8,772 nucleotides of DNA from Candidatus Zixiibacteriota bacterium (GTDB lineage Bacteria; Zixibacteria; MSB-5A5; JAABVY01). The notes beneath the pieces are model-generated. The model saw only the letters and a list, made by a program, of their open reading frames with translations, searched no databases and was not told the origin of the DNA. Both the position numbers and the translations under genes were made by a program. Within the stretch, counting starts at the first letter, position 1. Every line of letters starts with the position of its first letter. Shown here in pieces: positions 1-5,949 of this stretch. The DNA lies in NCBI GenBank assembly GCA_014730285.1, contig WJIM01000188.1, forward strand, positions 1 to 8,772, written 5' to 3'.

Positions 1-1389
1 CTTGGCGACCAGCCGGTCTGGCGCAATGCCCTGCTCGATAAAGTAATCGCGCACGGCCTCGGCCCTGCGCTGTGAGAGCTGAACGTTATAATCGCGCGGT
101 CCGGAGATATCGGTATGACCTGCGATCTCGAGCTTCACGTGAGGAAGAGCCTTAAGCGATTCAACGACCTTATCCAGTTCACCGGCAGATTCGGATGTGA
201 TTACCGCCTGGTTAACAGGGAAGGTAACGCCCACAAGAATCAGCTCTTTCTGGATTTCATAGGCAACCGGACAGCCGACATCATCAACTTCCAGTCCTTC
301 CGGAGTACCCGGGCACTGGTCGATTCCGTCACAAACACCGTCGCCGTCACCGTCGAGCGCGCAGCCGTTGTCATCCACCCGGCAGCCATCCGGAGTATCG
401 GGACAGTCATCGCGGCAATCCCAGACAGTATCGTCATCGCCGTCGAGCGGACATCCATAAGCGTCGACTTCGCAATCCTCGGGGGTATTTTCGCAGCGGT
501 CTATGCCGTCACAAACGCCGTCATTATCGGTATCCATCGTGCATCCCGCGGCATCAACCTCGCATCCGGCCGGTGTATCCGGACACATATCAATACCGTC
601 ACAAACACCATCGCCGTCGGCATCAAGCTCACATCCGGTGGTCTCGTCGACCAGACATCCGGCGGGAGTCTCCGGACAGCGGTCTTCTTCATTGCAGACG
701 CCGTCATCGTCATCATCCTCGCAGGATGAGAAATAGCCGGTCAGAGTAACGCCAAACTCAAAAAATCCGCCGGGATTATCGAGTCCGTCGGAACCGCCAA
801 TATCGCGGTCATCTTCAAAATTCGTCATCACATCGGTAAACAGATGATAACGAGCGGCAGCGCCGATCGAGAACTGATCCACGAGGAAGTATTCCATACC
901 AGCCCCGAACATCAGCGTCATTTGCTGATCCTCGAAATCAAACATCTCCCCGTTTAGATCGGGTACCTGAACCCTGTTTCCGCTCTGATCATCCACGCCC
1001 CAGGAGGTAATTCCGATACCACCGGTGATATAAGGTCTCCATTCCTTTTCCGGTGAAATATAAAATGTTCCAGCAAGTTCGATTATGCGATGCGTAATCA
1101 GAAGGTCATCTTCCTGGGCTATAAGCTGGGGCAAATCTGCGGAAGTCAAATCCAACCCTGCTCCTCCGGTACGGCCATAAGTACCCAGAAGCCCGATTGC
1201 GAAATTCGGGTGTATGCCGAAGTTTATTTCGGCACCTCCGAACAGGTTAGCGTCCCACTCTCCGCCGATGAAATAACCGCCGCCTCGAACGCCCATTCCA
1301 ATTGCCTCCGTGGTTTCGGCTGCAAAGGCGCTGGCGGTTAATAATAACACTACCATAATGGCCAATACAAACACTTTATTTTTCTGCAA
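1..1389 (-). CDS. OmpA-family outer-membrane protein with thrombospondin type-3 repeats (C-terminus cut off by window edge)
   Basis: Probable structural protein linking the outer membrane to peptidoglycan; 463 residues are visible. Residues 1-23 form a signal peptide ending SAFA before AE. Residues ~24-222 are rich in alternating Gly/aromatic strands, as in small OmpA/OmpW-like beta-barrels, ending TLTGYF. Residues 225-374 are five Asp- and Cys-rich units (DxDxDGVCDGID type), typical of Ca-binding TSP3 repeats between a barrel and an OmpA domain. Residues ~388-463 match the OmpA C-terminal domain: GHTDISG and LSQRRAEAVRDYF, with D427 and R442 spaced like the diaminopimelate-binding Asp and Arg of E. 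coli OmpA. The end of this domain lies outside the window. The start is a TTG at 1389, six bases after GGAGGT (1396-1401); a GTG five codons later is possible but would shorten the basic n-region. Family call is firm; the barrel type is inferred. Confidence 0.93.
   Translation of the reverse strand, partial: MQKNKVFVLAIMVVLLLTASAFAAETTEAIGMGVRGGGYFIGGEWDANLFGGAEINFGIHPNFAIGLLGTYGRTGGAGLDLTSADLPQLIAQEDDLLITHRIIELAGTFYISPEKEWRPYITGGIGITSWGVDDQSGNRVQVPDLNGEMFDFEDQQMTLMFGAGMEYFLVDQFSIGAAARYHLFTDVMTNFEDDRDIGGSDGLDNPGGFFEFGVTLTGYFSSCEDDDDDGVCNEEDRCPETPAGCLVDETTGCELDADGDGVCDGIDMCPDTPAGCEVDAAGCTMDTDNDGVCDGIDRCENTPEDCEVDAYGCPLDGDDDTVWDCRDDCPDTPDGCRVDDNGCALDGDGDGVCDGIDQCPGTPEGLEVDDVGCPVAYEIQKELILVGVTFPVNQAVITSESAGELDKVVESLKALPHVKLEIAGHTDISGPRDYNVQLSQRRAEAVRDYFIEQGIAPDRLVAK
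268..717 (-). repeat. Five 90-bp tandem units encoding TSP3 Ca-binding repeats
   Basis: Five in-frame units of exactly 30 codons each encode residues 225-254, 255-284, 285-314, 315-344 and 345-374 of the OmpA-family protein. The consensus is LDxDxDGVCDGIDxCPxTPxGCxVDxxGC. The Asp positions fit Ca coordination and the four Cys per unit could form disulfides in the periplasm. Unit 4 departs from the pattern: Trp at 323 replaces the first Cys and a Cys appears at 325. Unit 5 has Leu366 in place of the third Cys. Confidence 0.9.
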
Positions 1390-1479
1390 AGTGCCACCTC
1401 CCCGTTTTGGGATTTGCAGGAATCATAAGGCGGGATTGACACCCGCTCTTCGTCCCTGAAAGGTTTAAGTTCCGTTTTT

Positions 1480-1508
1480 TATTTTCTATTCCAAGTTATA
1501 ATAGTCAA
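1480..1508 (-). promoter_or_regulatory. Possible sigma70 promoter for the OmpA-family gene
   Basis: Read on the minus strand, a TTGACT -35 element (1503-1508) is followed after 17 bases by AAAATA (1480-1485), or after 16 by GAAAAT. The -10 match is weak. The implied leader is about 80-90 nt. It is the best -35/-10 pair I found upstream of the TTG start, but AT-rich sequence produces such matches by chance. Confidence 0.3.
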
Positions 1509-1534
1509 TATAAATTTTCCCTCTTACCCTGGGA

Positions 1535-1546
1535 ATTTGCGCAAAT
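1535..1546. promoter_or_regulatory. Perfect 12-bp palindrome, possible operator
   Basis: ATTTGCGCAAAT is its own reverse complement. It lies about 26 bp upstream of the proposed -35 of the OmpA-family gene, where an activator or repressor dimer could bind. No cognate regulator is visible in the window, so function is inferred only from symmetry and position. Confidence 0.3.
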
Positions 1547-1828
1547 CTAATAACCCGCATCCCAAAAATCAACAAAAATCAATCGATAAATGTATTATTT
1601 TTCGATAGTTAAGCCGAATTTGAGTATGCCCGAATAGCATTAAATTCTCCCTCTTTTGGTCTCAAAAACCCCTGTCATTCAATGGGCGCTTGAGTCGATC
1701 TCCTTCGGAACATAACGATTTTCAGTTTTAATGCAAATCTAAAAAGTAAAAAAATATACCTGCACCTTTGAGCGGCTTTTGACAATTATTCGCTCGAAAG
1801 AAACAGGCTAAGTCGATTTCTTGATAAA

Positions 1829-1857
1829 AGTTATGCTGATAATTCCGATACTATAAT
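1829..1857 (+). promoter_or_regulatory. Possible promoter of the HEAT/HD-GYP operon
   Basis: A consensus TATAAT (1852-1857) sits 26 bases before the ATG at 1884, which would give a leader of about 20 nt that still contains the AAGGA site at 1875-1879. The hexamer 17 bases upstream (AGTTAT, 1829-1834) is a poor -35, so the promoter may depend on an activator or may not be real. Confidence 0.4.
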
Positions 1858-1883
1858 AAACCTGTAGTCGAATTAAGGAATTT

Positions 1884-3647
1884 ATGCACTCTCAAGCCCA
1901 ATACACAGCAGGAAAAACGGAAAGAGGTACAACCGAGAGCCTTTCTGAATTCTTTAATGTTTTTTCGAAAGGGATAAAGACCAGCCTGATCTACCCCCCG
2001 GATAATCCTATTCCCCGGGAATTTAAAAGGTCCGGATGGAATAAGCTCAAAAAACACCTTCAGCATTTCGGCAGCATCGAGATTGATATCGATTCCGACT
2101 CTTTTCTAGATCGCGGCAGTATTATCCATAACGCTCCCTCCCGCGAGGAAAACCTGCCCAGAATTCTGCACCGCGACGGTATCAGGCGCCTGCTCTTCAG
2201 GGATACGCTCGAGCAGTCCGAATGGGAGCAGTTCTTCGACGATATATTGACCGTAATCAGGGCCGGTGATGATTATGAGGATCTGGTAAATCTTTTCTGG
2301 CAAAGGGACTTTGCAAATATAGATTATGATGTTGTGGACAATTTCTCCCTGGCCGAGATAGAAGATGATTACACGGGGCGGCAGAGCCAGGAAGTGGAAT
2401 ATTCAGACGTTATATTTTCGGAGTCCAGGGTAGAAAATGAAAATGCCCTGGATGCCCTGAATGATCAATCCACGAATGAATTTGATGATATCCCTGCGGA
2501 TCAAGACAGCATCGCTATGTTCAAAAATATTCAGGAATTCAGTTCCGCGGAAAGAAGTCACCTGGAAGAACTGATGGCTGCCGATGCCGATCTGATTATC
2601 GAGTTCGAGGCCATCGACCTGGTATTCGACATTTTGCTTTCCGAAGATGAGATGACAGGATTTGACGAGAGTGTCGAGACGATCGATAGCATGTTCGACA
2701 AGATGCTCGAAAACGAGCAGTTCCCGCTGCTCGTCTACCTGATTAAACGCATGAAGGAATGCCATTCGGAAATATGCAAGAACTCCCAGACATTCGCGTC
2801 AAAATTCAAGGACTCTCTCGCTCGTGTTGGAGATAGAATCAGAATAGCCAAAATCACCAATCTTTTGAACAGCGGGGAAAACTGCGATCTGGACGGAATT
2901 CGTCTCTATCTGGAGGAGCTTGAATGGGAGAGCCTTCCATCCCTTATATGGATGCTGGGTGAATTGAATTATTTCCCGGCCAGGAAAATGGTTATCGAAG
3001 CCCTGGCTAATAAGGGACGACAAAGAATAGATATTATCGGTAACGCTATATACGACTCACGCTGGTATGTGATCCGCAATGCGGCATTGATATTGGGAGA
3101 AATAGGCAATCCCAAAGGTCTCAGCTATCTCCGCAAGGCTATGGAGCACTTCGATGAGCGGGTTCGCTGGGAAGCGGTGGCTGCCATAGAAAAACTGGCC
3201 TCCCTCTCGGATCTTGAGATTCTGCTGCCTCATTTAAGGGATGATTCCCAAAGAATCAGACACAAAATAATCGAGATGTTTTCAACAAATTGCTTCAAAC
3301 CTGCCTTTGACAGGATTTCGATAATTATTAAATCCGGCTCATTCAACGATATGGAATACGAGGAGCAAAGGGATTTTCTGAAAGCGCTGGCATTAACCGG
3401 AGAAAAGGATGCTCTCCCGATATTGAAAAAGATGGTCAAAAAGATAAACCTGTTTTCATCCGAATCGGTGGAGAAGAAAAAAGAAGCTGCCCTGCATGCG
3501 ATTTCCCTGATCGAGATTCCGGAGGCCTGGGAATTTATTGAATATACAGCCAAAAAGAAAAAAGGCTCTCTGGGCAATCTTGCGAAACTGATTCTGGAGA
3601 AAAAAGGCCCGCTGATTGCGGACAAAAAGCCCGAGGAGAATCAATGA
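1884..3647 (+). CDS. HEAT-repeat protein, partner of the HD-GYP protein
   Basis: A 587-residue protein with no signal peptide or membrane segment, so probably cytoplasmic. Residues ~22-126 form an N-terminal domain (IKTSLIYPPDNP near 31-42, GIRRLLF at 99-105) resembling the lead domain of other bacterial HEAT proteins encoded near signalling genes; the same pattern occurs at the start of the next gene's product. Residues ~150-215 are an acidic, probably flexible linker. Residues ~350-485 hold paired helices of HEAT/armadillo type, clearest at 391-420 (DSRWYVIRNAALILGEIGNP) and 424-452 (DERVRWEAVAAIEKLA). The C-terminus is Lys-rich. HEAT repeats are protein-binding solenoids; no catalytic motif is seen. 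AAGGA lies four bases before the ATG. The stop overlaps the next start (ATGA), suggesting translational coupling. I infer a scaffold or regulatory subunit for the HD-GYP enzyme; the partner is not proven. Confidence 0.85.
   Translation: MHSQAQYTAGKTERGTTESLSEFFNVFSKGIKTSLIYPPDNPIPREFKRSGWNKLKKHLQHFGSIEIDIDSDSFLDRGSIIHNAPSREENLPRILHRDGIRRLLFRDTLEQSEWEQFFDDILTVIRAGDDYEDLVNLFWQRDFANIDYDVVDNFSLAEIEDDYTGRQSQEVEYSDVIFSESRVENENALDALNDQSTNEFDDIPADQDSIAMFKNIQEFSSAERSHLEELMAADADLIIEFEAIDLVFDILLSEDEMTGFDESVETIDSMFDKMLENEQFPLLVYLIKRMKECHSEICKNSQTFASKFKDSLARVGDRIRIAKITNLLNSGENCDLDGIRLYLEELEWESLPSLIWMLGELNYFPARKMVIEALANKGRQRIDIIGNAIYDSRWYVIRNAALILGEIGNPKGLSYLRKAMEHFDERVRWEAVAAIEKLASLSDLEILLPHLRDDSQRIRHKIIEMFSTNCFKPAFDRISIIIKSGSFNDMEYEEQRDFLKALALTGEKDALPILKKMVKKINLFSSESVEKKKEAALHAISLIEIPEAWEFIEYTAKKKKGSLGNLAKLILEKKGPLIADKKPEENQ
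3633..3638 (+). promoter_or_regulatory. Ribosome-binding site of the HD-GYP gene inside the HEAT gene
   Basis: GAGGAG lies five bases before the ATG at 3644, within the last codons of the HEAT-repeat gene. Together with the 4-base ATGA stop/start overlap it fixes the start of the second gene and supports coupled translation. Confidence 0.75.
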
Positions 3648-5125
3648 ATCAACCCGATACGGCAAACAGCAGCGTTCAGCTAACCGGCGCGGAAAAGCGG
3701 GAAATAGCTAATCTTCAGGCTTTGGGCAGAGATCTTGTTACCCAGTTGTATATCTGTATAAAAACCGCCTCATTCTACGACATTCAGAACGCGAATTTCA
3801 AAAAGCAGATGCGTAAGCTCCATGAATTGCTGCTTGTTGCCTTCGACTTAGAACCCGAGGTATCCGTCACCGAAACGGACGGCTACATCTTTCTTAACGA
3901 GCAGAGGCTGAAGATTAAGCTTGAAGGATATCTTGCTTTCAAATACATACAGAACCTCTTCAGGAAACTGGGAGTTTCCGGGGTGCGTGTATTCGCTGAT
4001 ACGACTCTGGACGAACTCAAAACAGCGTTTTCGAAGATGGTCAGGTCCGAGGCAGAAAATTCCGGAGCAGAAAAGCTCAATGATACATTTTACGAGGCAG
4101 GCATAAAAAACATAACTTTCATTCCAGCCCTAACTCTTACGGAAACACGCGATGAAGACAATGCTGAAAGCAGCCGCACCAAAGCAAAGAAAACCTTTTT
4201 CCGTGCCATGAATATCGTTCAGCAGGTCATGGGCGGTTATAACCGGCAGCAAAGTAAAAACACCGTATTTTTCAAGGCCAAGCGCGCCATTCACGGTATC
4301 GTAGACGAAATCATAAAAAATGAATCGTATATGCTCGAGTTGACCGCTCTGCGGAATTACGACCAGTATACTTACAAGCATTCGGTTAATGTGAGCGTCT
4401 TTGCAGTGGCTATGGGAATCAGACTGGGACTGGATAAGGTCAGGCTCGCCGAACTCGGCTTTGCTGCCCTGTTTCATGACTTCGGGAAAACCAGAATCCC
4501 CATCGATCTTCTCAACAAGCCCGATAATTTCGACAACACCGACTGGTCCAAAATGCAGGAACATCCGGTTTACGGATCCAAGGCTCTGTCGCAGTCGTTC
4601 CCGATGGATCGTCATACCGCGCGTGCGATGATCGTCGCTTTCGAACATCACAAAAACCTGGACGGTACCGGTTATCCGTACATAAACCGCACACGCACAT
4701 TGAACCTGTTTTCGCGAATCGTGGCGCTCTGTGATTATTTCGACGCCCTTACCTCCGGACGAACCTACCGCAAGGAGGTCCTCACTGTCGATCAGGTTAT
4801 AATGCAGATGATAAAACAGACCAATGTAAAATTCGACCCGTACCTTCTCAAGGTGCTGATACATATTATCGGGATATACCCGGTCGGTTCACTTCTGCTT
4901 CTGGATACGGGTGAGCTGGCGCTGGTCGTGCGAAACAACATTGACGATTTGTTCAGACCGGATGTGAAAATACTCGCCGATACAGTGGGCAAAAAAGAAC
5001 ATCCCCCGGTGGTGCAGCTGACCGAATACGACCGGCAGAACGATAAATTCAAGCGTAATATCGTTCATCTGGTCGATCCCGAAAAATACGGCATCGATAT
5101 TTCCGAGTACATTCTCGAGGACTAA
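3644..5125 (+). CDS. HD-GYP domain protein, probable cyclic-di-GMP phosphodiesterase
   Basis: A 493-residue soluble protein. HD-GYP domains hydrolyse c-di-GMP at a two- or three-metal centre. Residues ~24-135 resemble the N-terminal domain of the preceding HEAT protein (IKT at 39-41, GVSGVRVF at 110-117). Residues ~225-410 are the HD-GYP domain: H246, HD at 278-279 followed by FGK (K282) and IP, H307, the pair H335-H336, then LDGTGYP (339-345) and D364 in CDYFDALTSGRTYR. These residues match the usual metal ligands and the GYP signature. The signature's usual HHE is HHK (K337). Tyr242 occupies the position where three-metal members such as PmGH carry a Glu, which suggests a two-metal site. 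Residues ~411-493 (IGIYPVGSLLLLDTGELALV onward) form the C-terminal extension common in this family. No receiver or other sensor domain is present, so the input may come through the N-terminal domain or the HEAT partner. Confidence 0.92.
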   Translation: MNQPDTANSSVQLTGAEKREIANLQALGRDLVTQLYICIKTASFYDIQNANFKKQMRKLHELLLVAFDLEPEVSVTETDGYIFLNEQRLKIKLEGYLAFKYIQNLFRKLGVSGVRVFADTTLDELKTAFSKMVRSEAENSGAEKLNDTFYEAGIKNITFIPALTLTETRDEDNAESSRTKAKKTFFRAMNIVQQVMGGYNRQQSKNTVFFKAKRAIHGIVDEIIKNESYMLELTALRNYDQYTYKHSVNVSVFAVAMGIRLGLDKVRLAELGFAALFHDFGKTRIPIDLLNKPDNFDNTDWSKMQEHPVYGSKALSQSFPMDRHTARAMIVAFEHHKNLDGTGYPYINRTRTLNLFSRIVALCDYFDALTSGRTYRKEVLTVDQVIMQMIKQTNVKFDPYLLKVLIHIIGIYPVGSLLLLDTGELALVVRNNIDDLFRPDVKILADTVGKKEHPPVVQLTEYDRQNDKFKRNIVHLVDPEKYGIDISEYILED

Positions 5126-5419
5126 TCCCTACTGAAGTACTCTCACAACGCCCTCCACGGCTTCTCAAAGATAATTCGCTGTGATCAATTGGCAGTTTGA
5201 AGCAAAAACGGTTTTTTCCGGCCCAAAACGCCTCCTCAAAAAGAGCTTTTTTCAGAGAGAATATTTGTTTCAATGCTAATTATTTTTGTTGATAATGTTC
5301 TTAAACATTTTTAATTCGCCTCTATGAAAATAGCCAAACGGTTAGGATATCCTCTCAGAGAATTTAGAATAGAAATAGAATTGAATATATTCATTAACCT
5401 TTAACAAAAGGAGTTCGCG
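5126..5419. other. Intergenic region, 294 bp, before the SWIB gene
   Basis: No gene is seen. No convincing terminator follows the HD-GYP gene; the A/T runs near 5195-5252 form only tiny or loopless hairpins. Promoter-like sequence for the SWIB gene includes TTGTTG (5286-5291) with TTTAAT (5310-5315) at 18-bp spacing, which is weak. Palindromes occur at 5344-5353 (AGGATATCCT) and 5382-5393. AAAGGAG (5407-5413) is the ribosome-binding site, six bases before ATG 5420. Confidence 0.6.
5382..5393. promoter_or_regulatory. Perfect 12-bp AT-rich palindrome upstream of the SWIB gene
   Basis: TGAATATATTCA is fully self-complementary and ends 26 bases before the SWIB start codon. It contains TATATT, which could serve as a -10 box, so a dimeric regulator bound here could block transcription. 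Function is inferred only from symmetry and position. Confidence 0.3.
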
Positions 5420-5878
5420 ATGCCCGCAAAGAAAAAGGCTGGAAAGAAAAAAACTGCGGCAAAAAAGAAAACGGCCAAGAAAAAAGTAGCCAAGAAGAAA
5501 ACGGCTAAGAAGAAAACCGCCAGAAAGCCGGCCGCCAAAAAGAAAACCGCTAAGAAAAAAGCTGTCAAGAAAACAACAAGAAAACCGGCCAAGAAAAAAG
5601 CCGCTAAGAAGAAAAGCAAGCGCAAACCGAATCCGGCTTTCATGAAGCCTCTGCAGCCTTCTGACGACCTTGCCGCCATCGTTGGCTCCAAGCCTCTCCC
5701 GCGCACTGAGGTCACCAAGAAGATCTGGGCCTACATTAAGAAGAATAAGCTCCAGGATGCCAAGAATAAGAGAAACATCAATGCCGATGCCAAGCTGAAA
5801 CCGATCTTCGGAAGTAAGAAGCAGGTAAGTATGTTCGAGATGACCAAGCTGGTCAGCAAGCATCTGAAAGATAAATAA
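5420..5878 (+). CDS. SWIB-domain protein with histone-H1-like Lys/Ala tail
   Basis: A 152-residue, extremely basic protein. Residues 3-68 are almost entirely Lys, Ala, Thr and Arg in repeated blocks such as AKKKTAKKK and TARKPAAKKK, like the C-terminal tail of histone H1 and bacterial H1-like proteins; this should bind DNA non-specifically. Residues ~70-152 match the SWIB/MDM2 fold: NPAFMKPLQPSDDLAAIVG, then LPRTEVTKKIWAYIKKNKLQ, KNKRNINADAKLKPIFG and a closing helix MFEMTKLVSKHL. SWIB domains occur in eukaryotic chromatin remodellers and, as small proteins or topoisomerase fusions, in Chlamydiae and other bacteria. AAAGGAG is well placed before the ATG, and a terminator follows directly. I infer a nucleoid-associated protein that compacts DNA or affects transcription; the partner of the SWIB fold is unknown. 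It appears to be a single-gene unit. Confidence 0.92.
   Translation: MPAKKKAGKKKTAAKKKTAKKKVAKKKTAKKKTARKPAAKKKTAKKKAVKKTTRKPAKKKAAKKKSKRKPNPAFMKPLQPSDDLAAIVGSKPLPRTEVTKKIWAYIKKNKLQDAKNKRNINADAKLKPIFGSKKQVSMFEMTKLVSKHLKDK
5426..5623 (+). repeat. Low-complexity A-rich repeat encoding the Lys/Ala tail
   Basis: Degenerate copies of AAGAAAAC-GC(C/T)-type units encode residues 3-68 of the SWIB protein. Both Lys codons are used and Ala and Thr codons vary, so the array is imperfect at DNA level while the protein composition is kept. That argues for selection on the protein rather than a recent expansion. Such arrays can change length by slippage. Confidence 0.75.
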
Positions 5879-5897
5879 AAGCGGTTTGCCTGAAAAA

Positions 5898-5928
5898 GAA
5901 ATCCCATCCGAAACGGATGGGATTTTTT
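5898..5928. terminator. Bidirectional rho-independent terminator
   Basis: An 11-bp perfect stem (5900-5910 with 5914-5924, AATCCCATCCG pairing with CGGATGGGATT) closes a three-base AAA loop. T5923-T5928 provides the U tract for the plus strand, and the A-rich sequence 5893-5900 gives TTTCTTTTT on the minus strand. It lies between the stops of the convergent SWIB and GlpX-like genes and can end transcription from both sides. Confidence 0.92.
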
Positions 5929-5949
5929 ATTTGGATATGTCTGATATTC

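Larger units (their letters stand above)
1390..1883. other. Divergent intergenic region, 494 bp
   Basis: This AT-rich stretch separates the leftward OmpA-family gene from the rightward HEAT/HD-GYP operon, so it should carry both promoters. I see no credible ORF, tRNA or terminator hairpin, and I did not recognise a riboswitch. Visible elements are the GGGGAGGTGG ribosome-binding site (1394-1403, minus strand), a perfect 12-bp palindrome at 1535-1546, GCAAATCTAA repeated at 1541-1550 and 1733-1742, a TTGACA at 1779-1784 without a good -10 partner, and a TATAAT at 1852-1857. It is longer than the other gaps in the window. Confidence 0.7.

Noticed and set aside
115..736. Two plus-strand ORFs (204 and 77 codons) opposite the TSP3 repeats
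   Set aside because: They are antisense readings of the 90-bp repeat array; their own repetitive Val/Ile/Ala or Ser/Pro composition follows from the repeats, and the minus-strand frame has a clear family match and signal peptide.
1436..1464. TTGACA at 1436-1441 as a rightward promoter
   Set aside because: The hexamer 17 bases downstream (AAAGGT) is not a -10, and the HEAT gene starts more than 400 bp away.
1779..1807. TTGACA at 1779-1784 as the promoter of the HEAT/HD-GYP operon
   Set aside because: No acceptable -10 hexamer occurs at 16-18 bp spacing; the TATAAT at 1852-1857 is a better candidate although its -35 is poor.
1390..1883. A c-di-GMP riboswitch ahead of the HD-GYP operon
   Set aside because: I looked for GEMM-type conserved sequence blocks and found none; the gap shows no strong paired stems followed by a terminator.
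4130..4864. A 244-codon minus-strand ORF inside the HD-GYP gene
   Set aside because: It lies opposite the catalytic motifs of a well-supported enzyme and shows no recognisable domain.
5238..5252. AAAAAGAGCTTTTTT as a terminator after the HD-GYP gene
   Set aside because: Any hairpin would have a two-base loop or an interrupted A/T-only stem, too weak for a rho-independent terminator.
5342..5863. Minus-strand ORFs rich in Phe and Leu that look like membrane proteins
   Set aside because: They are the complement of the Lys-rich tail of the SWIB gene (AAG/AAA read as CTT/TTT), which creates false hydrophobic repeats; there is no supporting start context.
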